18,752 nt of DNA from Paracoccaceae bacterium (GTDB taxonomy: Bacteria > Pseudomonadota > Alphaproteobacteria > Rhodobacterales > Rhodobacteraceae), in the NCBI GenBank assembly GCA_007129775.1, contig SKUV01000056.1, positions 1 to 18,752 of the forward strand, written 5' to 3'. The notes under the pieces were generated by a model, which was not told where the DNA came from, did no database searches, and saw nothing but the letters and a program-made list of their open reading frames with translations. Position numbers and translations under genes: made by a program. Each line of letters begins with the position of its first letter. Positions within the stretch are counted from its first letter, which is position 1. Below are positions 6,874 to 13,765 of this stretch, piece after piece.

Positions 6874-9288
6874 TCAGACGGTGTTCGTCGCGAGCGGATT
6901 GTAGGATTGCGGCAGACCTTCCGCCGCGTTGAGGATCATGTCGGTCACGATCGGTGTGCGGTTGAACAAGTGACCGCCCAGAGCATCCGAGATCGCACAG
7001 ATCACGGCGGCCGAGGCCGCGCCCTGAATGGGCTCGCCGATCCCCTTCATCCCCTGCGGGTTCTGGAAATCGACCTCGTCCACCGCGCCCCAGTCCTGAA
7101 ACGCCGGCACGTCGAGATACCCCGAGGGCTTGGCGCGGTAAAGGCCGCGCGCATTGGGCCGCCCGTAGGCCGGGTCATAGACGTGACGCTCGAACATCGC
7201 GAGGCTGAAGCCCATGATCGCGCCCGACCGCATCTGCGCGGCAAGGCCCTGCGGATGCACCACCGTGCCGCAATCGGCATAGCCGATATAGTCGATGATC
7301 TCGATCCGGCCGGTTTCCACATCCACCTCGACCTCGGCGAAACCGGCACAGAGCGCGGGCACCGTGCCGCGGCGTTCCATTTCGTCCTTGGCGACGCCCA
7401 TCAGGCCGGTGCCGGCAATCGCGCTGGCGGCCTGAACGGTCATCGGGTTGAGGTTTTCGGGCACCTCGCTGCCGTCGAAGCGTCCGCCAAGCTCCAGCGC
7501 CTTGGCCGCGGCCTCGCCGAAGCTGATGGATTGCGACGAATCGGCCTTGGCCACGACCCGCTCGTTCTGCAGTTCGTAGTCATCGGGCTCGCCGCCCATC
7601 ATCATGGCGCCGATCTCCAGCAGCTTGGCCTTGGCGTCCATCGCCGCGACATAGTTCGTGCGCGACATGGTGAAGGACGTGTTGGAGCCGAACTGCCCGA
7701 GGTTCCACGGCAGGTTGCGCGCCGTGCCGCCGTATTCCAGCACCACGTGATCCCAGTCATAGCCCAGCACCTCGGCCGCTGTGCGGCTGGTGGAGGCATA
7801 GGAATAGGTGCCGAGGTTCCCGACGCCGGTGTGGATATGCAGGATGCCATCCGGCGTGATCCGCAACAGGCCGTCGAACCCGTTCGAGCCGGCGGAGTGG
7901 TAGGCCGATGCGACGCCGAAGCCCTTCACCTTGGAGCCGTTGCGCTGCCCGCTTTGCTGCGAGCGTTCGGCCCAGTTGAACATCTCGGCGCCACGCTCGA
8001 AGGCCTCGAGCAGGTAGGCGGATGTCACAGGGCCCTGATCGCCGCCGATCGTGGCGTCATGACCGCCGCCGCCGGGCGCATTGATGGTGCGGATCGCCAG
8101 ACGGTCGATCCCCAGTTCCCGCGCGGCCTTGTCGAGCAGCGGTTCGATCATGTTCGCGGCCTGGTTTTCGCCCGGGCCGCGCTGGGCGCCCTTGGGCACC
8201 GTGTTGGTCAGCACGGGCAGCGCGCGGAAGTGCATCGCCTCGGGCTGAAAGCAGATGCTGATCGCGGACCCGAGGTTGTTGTAATCGGGGAAGCCCGCGG
8301 TCGTTCCCTGGTCCTGCACGGCGAAGACATCTGCGGCCAGAAGGCGCCCATCCTCGCGGAAGCCGAGCTTCATCCAGCCCTGAAAACCGCCGCGAGCGTA
8401 GCCGTTGTCGTATTCCTCGGCCCGCGACGCACGGTAGAGGCACGGCCGGCCGCCCAGTTTGCGCGACATCAGCGCCGGCAGGGCCATCAGCGGATAGGCG
8501 CCGGCCTTGCCGCCGAAACCGCCACCGCAATACTCCGCATTGAACACCAGATCGGACGGCGGGATCCCGATGAGGTTGGCAAGCCCCGGCTGGGCGAACG
8601 CCGTGGACTGGGTGGACCCCCAGACATGGCATTTGCCGTTTTCCCACCATGCCGCGGCAGAGCGGGGCTCCATCGCGTGGTGCGAGCAGGAGGCATGGAC
8701 CATCGATTCCTCGATGATGACGGCCGAGTTGGCGAAGCCTTGTTCCAGATCGCCGAAGGCCCATTCGATGACGGCCTCGCCGCGGGGCATCTCGCCTTCA
8801 TCGGCCAGCGCGAAGGTGCGGCCCGACCACTTGATTTCCTGCAGGTCGATCCCGCGGCCGGCGATGTTGCCGTCGCCGAGCGCGTTCACCCCGTCGGGCT
8901 TGAGGCTTTCGATCGGGTCCACCACGAAGGGCAGAAGTTCCATGTCCAGCCGCACCTTGGCGATCGCATCGGCCGCCGCCTGTTCGGTTTCGGCCGCGAT
9001 GGCCACGATCGGTTCGCCGTAGAACCGCGGGTTGCCGCTCAGGATGGCCTGACCCGCCGGGCCTGGCTGCTTGATGTCATCGGGCACCAGCGCCGCGAGG
9101 AAGCCCGGCACCTTTTCGGCCTCGGACAGATCGATGCTGCGCACCCGGCCGTGGGGCATGGGCGAGCCGAGAATGCGGATGAAGGCCATGCCGTCGGCGC
9201 GGAAATCCTCTGCGAATTTCGCGGCGCCGGTGACCTTGGCCTCGATGTCGGGGGGCGTGAAGTTCTTGCCGATCAGTTTGTAAGCCAT
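6874..9288 (-). CDS. molybdopterin-binding catalytic subunit, xanthine dehydrogenase family
   Basis: This 804-residue large subunit holds the molybdenum-cytosine or molybdopterin cofactor and the active site. Visible motifs are MEP (206-208), GGGFGGK (255-261), GAQRGPGENQ (367-376, the place of the usual GAFRGFGxPQ) and KGIGEP, whose Glu752 is the catalytic base of the family. There is no CODH-type active-site Cys loop, so CO oxidation is unlikely. Substrates in the family include aldehydes, purines, N-heterocycles and aryl-CoA thioesters, and sequence alone does not choose. It starts 4 bases after the [2Fe-2S] subunit gene. The order FeS-Mo-FAD resembles hcrCAB rather than paoABC. It has no signal peptide, so co-export with the small subunit is expected. 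Confidence 0.94.
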   Translation of the reverse strand: MAYKLIGKNFTPPDIEAKVTGAAKFAEDFRADGMAFIRILGSPMPHGRVRSIDLSEAEKVPGFLAALVPDDIKQPGPAGQAILSGNPRFYGEPIVAIAAETEQAAADAIAKVRLDMELLPFVVDPIESLKPDGVNALGDGNIAGRGIDLQEIKWSGRTFALADEGEMPRGEAVIEWAFGDLEQGFANSAVIIEESMVHASCSHHAMEPRSAAAWWENGKCHVWGSTQSTAFAQPGLANLIGIPPSDLVFNAEYCGGGFGGKAGAYPLMALPALMSRKLGGRPCLYRASRAEEYDNGYARGGFQGWMKLGFREDGRLLAADVFAVQDQGTTAGFPDYNNLGSAISICFQPEAMHFRALPVLTNTVPKGAQRGPGENQAANMIEPLLDKAARELGIDRLAIRTINAPGGGGHDATIGGDQGPVTSAYLLEAFERGAEMFNWAERSQQSGQRNGSKVKGFGVASAYHSAGSNGFDGLLRITPDGILHIHTGVGNLGTYSYASTSRTAAEVLGYDWDHVVLEYGGTARNLPWNLGQFGSNTSFTMSRTNYVAAMDAKAKLLEIGAMMMGGEPDDYELQNERVVAKADSSQSISFGEAAAKALELGGRFDGSEVPENLNPMTVQAASAIAGTGLMGVAKDEMERRGTVPALCAGFAEVEVDVETGRIEIIDYIGYADCGTVVHPQGLAAQMRSGAIMGFSLAMFERHVYDPAYGRPNARGLYRAKPSGYLDVPAFQDWGAVDEVDFQNPQGMKGIGEPIQGAASAAVICAISDALGGHLFNRTPIVTDMILNAAEGLPQSYNPLATNTV

Positions 9289-9292
9289 GGCT

Positions 9293-9976
9293 TCAGACCC
9301 TTTCTGCGGCTTTCATGACGCCGCGCAAATAGTGGTCATAGGCCCCGCAGCGGCACAGGTTGCCGGACATTGCGAGGCGGGCTTCGTCAACGGTGGGCTT
9401 GGGGTTCTTCTGCAGCAGCGCGACCGCCGAGACCACCTGACCCGGAGTGCAGAACCCGCATTGCGGGGCCAGTTCCTCGATGAAGGCCTGCTGCACCGGA
9501 TGCAGCGTGCCATCGGGTGCGGCGATGCCCTCGACCGTGGTGATTTCCTTGTCGCGGACGCGATGGGTCAGGGTCGAGCAGGAATAGATCGTCGTGCCCT
9601 CGGCCATCACCGTGCAGGCGCCGCATTCGGTGTGGTTGCAGCCGATCTTGGTGCCGGTCAGGCCCAGCCGATACCGGATCGTGTGGGCCAGCGTCTCGTT
9701 CGGGGCCACATCGACGGTATGGGTGCGGCCGTTCACTGTCAGCCGGATCATCCGCTCCACCGCGCGTTCGTCGGCGCGTGCCTTGGTGGCGGTGGAAAAC
9801 AGGAATGCCGAGCCCGCGATCACGGTGCCTGAGCAGACCACGCCGCGCAGAAACGCCCGCCGCGACATATTGACGGGTTTCCACAACGGAATGTCGTGAC
9901 CTTCCGGCCCGATCTCCTTGATCGCGGGCTCTGAAGTATATTGGGTTGTTGGATCGTATGGTGCGATGCCATCCAT
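9293..9976 (-). CDS. [2Fe-2S] subunit with Tat signal, xanthine dehydrogenase family
   Basis: The 227 residues include a twin-arginine motif SRRAFLRG (38-45), followed by a hydrophobic stretch and a probable cleavage near residue 68. The two [2Fe-2S] domains come after: a plant-ferredoxin-type site with Cys113, Cys118, Cys121 and Cys133, and the helical site with Cys173, Cys176, Cys208 and Cys210. The subunit relays electrons from the Mo centre to FAD. The Tat signal places the folded, cofactor-loaded enzyme in the periplasm, as for E. coli PaoA. ATG 9976 is chosen because GAGGAGG lies 7 bases upstream. A start at Met37, just before the Tat motif, has no such site. The start chosen gives an unusual 37-residue extension ahead of the Tat motif. 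First gene of the operon. Confidence 0.93.
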   Translation of the reverse strand: MDGIAPYDPTTQYTSEPAIKEIGPEGHDIPLWKPVNMSRRAFLRGVVCSGTVIAGSAFLFSTATKARADERAVERMIRLTVNGRTHTVDVAPNETLAHTIRYRLGLTGTKIGCNHTECGACTVMAEGTTIYSCSTLTHRVRDKEITTVEGIAAPDGTLHPVQQAFIEELAPQCGFCTPGQVVSAVALLQKNPKPTVDEARLAMSGNLCRCGAYDHYLRGVMKAAERV

Positions 9977-10015
9977 CAGCTTGCCTCCTCGCTAGCGCGG
10001 CGGCAGGACTCGTCC

Positions 10016-10056
10016 GTATACAACGGATCCCCCAATCTGCCGCCGATGGTATACAA
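10016..10056. promoter_or_regulatory. two GTATACAA direct repeats in the divergent intergenic region
   Basis: GTATACAA occurs at 10016-10023 and again at 10049-10056, 33 bp apart (about three helical turns), each centred on the palindrome GTATAC. They lie 40-80 bases upstream of the [2Fe-2S] subunit start and about 120-160 bases upstream of the secreted protein gene. TTGTATACAA-like sites are typical of GntR-family repressors. This is a candidate operator; no regulator gene is adjacent in the window. Confidence 0.45.
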
Positions 10057-10084
10057 AAGACTACCAAACCCGCCGGCATGTGCA

Positions 10085-10104
10085 ATATGTTCCGGCAAAC
10101 ATAT
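10085..10104. promoter_or_regulatory. inverted repeat ATATGTT-N6-AACATAT
   Basis: A perfect 7-bp inverted repeat with a 6-base spacer (CCGGCA) lies in the intergenic region, 74 bases before the start of the small secreted protein. It is AT-rich against a GC-rich background, so it could be a protein-binding site or a leader hairpin. A second pair, CGCTTTGC (10116-10123) and GCAAAGCG (10147-10154), lies further along the same leader. Confidence 0.35.
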
Positions 10105-10177
10105 CGCTTTCGGTGCGCTTTGCGGAACGTTCTGCGGCCGCGAAATGCAAAGCGAAAACAATATGAAAGGTGAAAAG

Positions 10178-10525
10178 ATGCTCAGAACTCTTCTTGTCGC
10201 GGCGCCGGTCGCATTGATTGCCCTGCCTGTATGGGCGGATCGTCATTGCGGCCCGGTCCTCGAGTCCTATTACCAGGCGCGGCAGGCGGTGCTGGACACC
10301 GAAACATCCTGCGCTGCAGCAATCGAAACCGCGACACCCCGGCTGGAGGCCGCGCTCACCAATGCGCGGATCTGCGGCTGCACCCCGCTGATCGAGGGGC
10401 TGGAGGCCGCGCTTGATTCGCTGTTGTCGGACCCCGCGCCCGAGGCCTGCGACGACCGCCGCGAAGCCATTCTCGACGAAGACCTGGATGCGCTGATCAA
10501 GGGCCTCGTGGAGGATTGCCACTGA
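10178..10525 (+). CDS. small secreted cysteine-rich protein, hypothetical
   Basis: This 115-residue protein has a clear signal peptide (MLRTLLVAAPVALIALPVWA, cleavage after about residue 20). The mature part of about 95 residues carries six cysteines, including a CGC triad (RICGCTP), so several disulfides or a metal site are possible. The rest is Ala/Glu/Leu-rich and probably helical. ATG 10178 is chosen because AAAGGT precedes it by about 6 bases; an ATG at 10163 would only add MKGEK. It is divergent from the molybdenum operon and followed, 127 bases later, by the SCO gene on the same strand. The family is not recognised. Confidence 0.72.
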   Translation: MLRTLLVAAPVALIALPVWADRHCGPVLESYYQARQAVLDTETSCAAAIETATPRLEAALTNARICGCTPLIEGLEAALDSLLSDPAPEACDDRREAILDEDLDALIKGLVEDCH

Positions 10526-10652
10526 CCGGATTGCGACGCTACGCCGCCGTGCGGGCGAACACATCGGCGCGAAAGTGGCTTGAGCTTGCGCGCCGCAGGC
10601 CGCATGGAGGGGCAAATCTGCCGGCAGGGATGCAGCAAACCGGGGGAATGCC

Positions 10653-11279
10653 ATGAAATCGGGTGTGATCGCCGCTATCGCGGGCCTCTCCGCGCTCGCC
10701 CTCGGGGCGGGTGGCGGATATGTCTACTGGCAATCTGGGCAGGATCGTTTCGCCGCCTGCCGGGCCACGAATGTGTCCGGCGGGGTCGGCATGATCGGTG
10801 GCCCGTTCGAACTGGTGGACCAGCACGGCCGGACGGTGACAGATGCCGAGGTGATCACGCGCCCGTCGATCCTCTATTTCGGCTACACTTTCTGCCCGGA
10901 CGTCTGCCCGATCGACGTGGATCGCAACGTGATCGCCGTGGAAATGCTGCAGGAGCGCGGGCTGGAGGTGCAGCCGGTCTTCATCAGCGTCGATCCGGAG
11001 CGTGACACGCCCGAGGTGCTGGAGAGATTCGCCGCCAACATGCATCCCGACATGATCGGGCTGACCGGCAGCGATGAACAGGTGCGCGCGGCCTCCCGTG
11101 CCTACCGCACCTTTTTTCAGCGCCATGACGATGACCCGGACGATCCCTACTACCTGGTGGACCATTCGACCCAGAGTTATCTGGTAATGCCGGGCGAAGG
11201 CACGGTGGAGGTCTACAGCCGCACGCTGGCCCCCGGCGAACTCGCGAACTCGATGGCCTGTTTCATCGAGAACGCCTGA
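10653..11279 (+). CDS. SCO1/SenC family copper chaperone
   Basis: This 208-residue protein is anchored by an N-terminal hydrophobic segment (about residues 4-26), with the thioredoxin-like domain in the periplasm. The copper-binding motif CPDVCP supplies Cys81 and Cys85, and His171 (in LVDHSTQSYL) is the third ligand. FGYTFCPD and FISVDPERDTP are standard family landmarks. SCO proteins deliver copper to the CuA site of cytochrome oxidase or act as thiol-disulfide reductases. GGGGGAA lies just upstream of the ATG. No oxidase gene is in the window, so its client here is unknown. It is convergent, with only 10 bases, to the aldo/keto reductase-RidA gene. Confidence 0.93.
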   Translation: MKSGVIAAIAGLSALALGAGGGYVYWQSGQDRFAACRATNVSGGVGMIGGPFELVDQHGRTVTDAEVITRPSILYFGYTFCPDVCPIDVDRNVIAVEMLQERGLEVQPVFISVDPERDTPEVLERFAANMHPDMIGLTGSDEQVRAASRAYRTFFQRHDDDPDDPYYLVDHSTQSYLVMPGEGTVEVYSRTLAPGELANSMACFIENA

Positions 11280-11289
11280 GCGGGCCGCA

Positions 11290-12747
11290 TCAGCCCGGCA
11301 GATCGGCCTCGGCCTCGATCTCGACCAGATAATCACCGATCAGCCCGCCCGCGGTGAGCAGGGTGTTGGCGGGCGGCGCCGCGCCGAACACGCGGCCATG
11401 GGCGCGGGCCACCGCTTCGGTGTCGGCGCCATCCACCAGCCAGACCCGGGTGCGGGTGATATCCTCCGGCCCCGCGCCAAGGGCGCGCAGCGCCGCCACG
11501 ATCTTGTCGAGCACATAGACCGCCTGCGCCCCGGCATCGCCCGGGGCCACCACCCGGTCATGCCCGTGGGTGGCCGTGGTGCCCGAGACATGGATGCGCC
11601 GGCCGCTGCGCAGCGCCCGGCAATAGCCCGCCACCGGCTCCCATTGCGAGCCGGAAAAGACCCGCGCGCGGTCGGGGCGCGCGGGGTCCGCCACCACTTC
11701 GTAGGCCGAGGGGATCGCATCCAGATGGTGGCTCAGATCGCCCGACGCGGTGAGGAAGGGCGGGCGGCGGTATTCATCGCCGCAATCGCCGGGGATGGGG
11801 GCGGCCTGCGCGCAGGCCGCATCCAGCAGCGCGCGGTCTTCGGCGTCCATCTCGTAGGAGAAAAGCCGCAGGTTGTCGCCCCGATGCGCGCGCTCGCCCA
11901 GCCGCACGCCCACGATCGCCCCGGCGACGGCCGGGTGATCCAGCACCCAGCGGGTGGCCACATTGGCGATCGACACACCATGCTTGCGCCCCACCGCGCT
12001 GGCGGCGCGCAGGATGCCCTGCAGCACGTCCCAGCCGCCGGCGGTATCGATGAAGCGCAGGTATTTCATCCCGCTCCAGTCCGCGACCTCGGCCGGGCGC
12101 GGCTTGTCGAGCCAGCGATCGGTCAGGAACCCCCCGCAAAGCGTGCCATAGGCCAGAAGATGCGCCCCGCGCGCCGCGCAGACCCGGTGCAGCGGCCCCG
12201 CCGCGCGCCGGTCGATCAGCGAAAACGACACCTGGTTGGAGACCAGCGGGATGCCGTCGGCCATCGCCAGATCCAGATGCGCCGCGTCGAAATTCGTCAC
12301 CCCAAGCGCGCGGATCAGCCCTTCCTGCCGCAGCGCCTTCATCTCGTGCAGCGCGTCGAGCCAGGCGGGGTGATCGAAGCTCCACCAGTGAAACTGCAGC
12401 AGGTCCACGCAATCGACGCCCAGCCGGTCCAGCCGCTCCTGCACGCCGCGGCGCACGATCTCGGGCGTCATCGGCCCCGGCGGCGGGCACCATTTGGTAA
12501 AGGAGAGCGGCCGGGTCGCGGCCCGCCGCATCGCCGCCCCGGCGATCAGTTCGGCCGAGCCGTAGTGATCGGCCATGTCGAACGTGTCGAAACCCTCGGC
12601 GGCATAGGCCAGCAGCGCCTCGGCGGCCTTGTCCGTCTCCAGCTGTGTGCCGTCCTTTTCCATGTCGGCCACCTGCCACAGGCCGGTGAGGATGCGCGAG
12701 ATTTCAAGCTCCGGCGTCAGGGCGAAACGGGGCGGGCGGGTGGTCAT
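11290..12747 (-). CDS. aldo/keto reductase fused to a C-terminal RidA/YjgF domain
   Basis: This 485-residue protein has two domains. Residues 1-330 form an aldo/keto reductase with the expected tetrad Asp57, Tyr62, Lys85 and His120 (FDMADHYGSAE, FTKW, LQFHWW), predicted to be NAD(P)H-dependent. Residues 371-485 form a RidA/YjgF-type trimer domain (RRIHVSGTTATHG and DYLVEIEAEADL). Where classical RidA has the Arg of a PARS-like motif that binds the substrate carboxylate, this one reads PANT (Asn461), so ordinary 2-aminoacrylate deamination is doubtful. AAGGAG lies 6 bases before ATG 12747, which fixes the start; the open frame running to 13071 is read-through of the ABC gene. It is the last gene of the amidohydrolase-transporter operon. 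A single enzyme that reduces a carbonyl and handles imine/enamine intermediates is possible. Confidence 0.88.
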   Translation of the reverse strand: MTTRPPRFALTPELEISRILTGLWQVADMEKDGTQLETDKAAEALLAYAAEGFDTFDMADHYGSAELIAGAAMRRAATRPLSFTKWCPPPGPMTPEIVRRGVQERLDRLGVDCVDLLQFHWWSFDHPAWLDALHEMKALRQEGLIRALGVTNFDAAHLDLAMADGIPLVSNQVSFSLIDRRAAGPLHRVCAARGAHLLAYGTLCGGFLTDRWLDKPRPAEVADWSGMKYLRFIDTAGGWDVLQGILRAASAVGRKHGVSIANVATRWVLDHPAVAGAIVGVRLGERAHRGDNLRLFSYEMDAEDRALLDAACAQAAPIPGDCGDEYRRPPFLTASGDLSHHLDAIPSAYEVVADPARPDRARVFSGSQWEPVAGYCRALRSGRRIHVSGTTATHGHDRVVAPGDAGAQAVYVLDKIVAALRALGAGPEDITRTRVWLVDGADTEAVARAHGRVFGAAPPANTLLTAGGLIGDYLVEIEAEADLPG

Positions 12748-12766
12748 TGCGGGCTCCTTCCGGGGG

Positions 12767-13765
12767 TCAGATGCGGCCTTCGGCCACGGCATGGCAGGCG
12801 ACGCTGCCGCCGCCGGGCAGGGGCACGGGGGCGGGGCGTTCGGCGCGGCAGCGGGCATCGGCATGGGGGCAGCGGGGGTGAAAGGCACAGCCCGGCGGCG
12901 GGTTGACGGGGCTGGGCACCTCGCCCGCCAGCGGGGCGGAGGCGCGGCCCAGTGTCTCGAGGCTGGGCACGGTCTGCACCAGCAGTTTCGTGTAGGGGTG
13001 GCGGGGCGCGTCGAACAGATGCCGCTTGGGCTGCTTCTCGACGATGCGGCCCAGATACATAACGCCCACATCGTCGGCCATGTGATCGACCACGGCCAGG
13101 TTGTGGGAAATGAACAGATAGGTCAGCCCGTATTCGCCCTGCAGCCGCCGCATCAGGTTCAGCAACGCCGCCTGCACCGAGACACCCAGCGCCGAGGTCG
13201 GCTCGTCGCAGATCAGGAACGCCGGGCGGCTGGCGAGCGCCCGGGCAATGGCGATGCGCTGGCGCTGTCCGCCGGAAAACTCGTGCGGGTATTTCGCGGC
13301 ATCGTCGGGGGCGAGTCCCACATCGGTCAGCAGGGCGGCGACCTGCTCGCGCATCTGCGCGCGGGTGCGGGCGATACCGAAGGCCAGCAGCGGATCGCCG
13401 ACCGAGGTTTCCACCCGCCAGCGCGGGTTGAGGCTGGCGTAGGGGTCCTGAAACACCATCTGGATGCTGCGCCGGATCGCCCGGTCGGGGCGGCGGGCAA
13501 GGTCCATCGGCTTGCCCTGAAACCGCATCTCGCCCGCGCTGGGGGCCATCAGCCCGGCCACGCAGCGCGCCAGGGTGGACTTGCCGCAACCCGATTCGCC
13601 CACCAGCCCCAGCGTGCGCTCGGGCGCGATGGTGAAATCCACCCCGTCCACCGCACGTAACAGCCGGCGCGGGCTGCGGTGCAGCAGGCGCGTGACGAGG
13701 GGCGGCGAAACGTCGAAGACGCGGCTCAGCCCCGCGACGGACACCAGAGGTTCGGCGGCGCTCAT
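12767..13765 (-). CDS. dipeptide/oligopeptide ABC transporter ATPase, DppF/OppF type
   Basis: This 332-residue ATPase of the peptide/nickel ABC importer family has Walker A GESGCGKST (56-64), the Q-loop in MVFQDPYASLNP (104-114), signature FSGGQRQR (163-170), Walker B FLICDEP (183-189) and the H-loop in FISHNL. The C-terminal oligopeptide-type extension has the usual CAFHPRCPHADARC cysteine cluster. One oddity is the D-loop, normally SALD, which is SALG here (Gly194). The start ATG overlaps the stop of the partner ATPase gene (ATGA). The aldo/keto reductase follows after 19 bases. Confidence 0.93.
   Translation of the reverse strand: MSAAEPLVSVAGLSRVFDVSPPLVTRLLHRSPRRLLRAVDGVDFTIAPERTLGLVGESGCGKSTLARCVAGLMAPSAGEMRFQGKPMDLARRPDRAIRRSIQMVFQDPYASLNPRWRVETSVGDPLLAFGIARTRAQMREQVAALLTDVGLAPDDAAKYPHEFSGGQRQRIAIARALASRPAFLICDEPTSALGVSVQAALLNLMRRLQGEYGLTYLFISHNLAVVDHMADDVGVMYLGRIVEKQPKRHLFDAPRHPYTKLLVQTVPSLETLGRASAPLAGEVPSPVNPPPGCAFHPRCPHADARCRAERPAPVPLPGGGSVACHAVAEGRI

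Noticed and set aside
5064..6932. 622-residue plus-strand open frame opposite the cytochrome b and FAD subunit genes
   Set aside because: The translation is rich in His, Arg and Gln without domain features. It spans several well-supported minus-strand genes, so it is an antisense shadow.
6874..9288. Mo subunit as a carbon monoxide dehydrogenase large subunit (CoxL)
   Set aside because: The CoxL active-site loop with its cysteine (AYRCSFR-like) is absent; the same place reads GAQRGPGENQ.
6907..9318. 803-residue open frame on the plus strand opposite the Mo subunit
   Set aside because: It mirrors the minus-strand gene in a GC-rich genome. Its translation is His/Arg/Gly-rich with no motif, while the opposite strand carries every family motif.
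9941..10177. Longer N-terminus for the secreted cysteine-rich protein
   Set aside because: It would cross the start of the divergent operon and bury the signal peptide. ATG 10178 has a ribosome-binding site and a proper signal peptide.
11398..12906. 502-residue plus-strand open frame opposite the aldo/keto reductase-RidA gene
   Set aside because: Low-complexity Arg/His/Gly-rich translation with no motif, opposite a gene with a full catalytic tetrad.
12748..13071. Possible 108-residue N-terminal extension of the aldo/keto reductase
   Set aside because: This stretch overlaps the DppF-like gene in another frame and reads as Pro/Ala/Arg-rich noise. AAGGAG 6 bases before ATG 12747 marks the real start.
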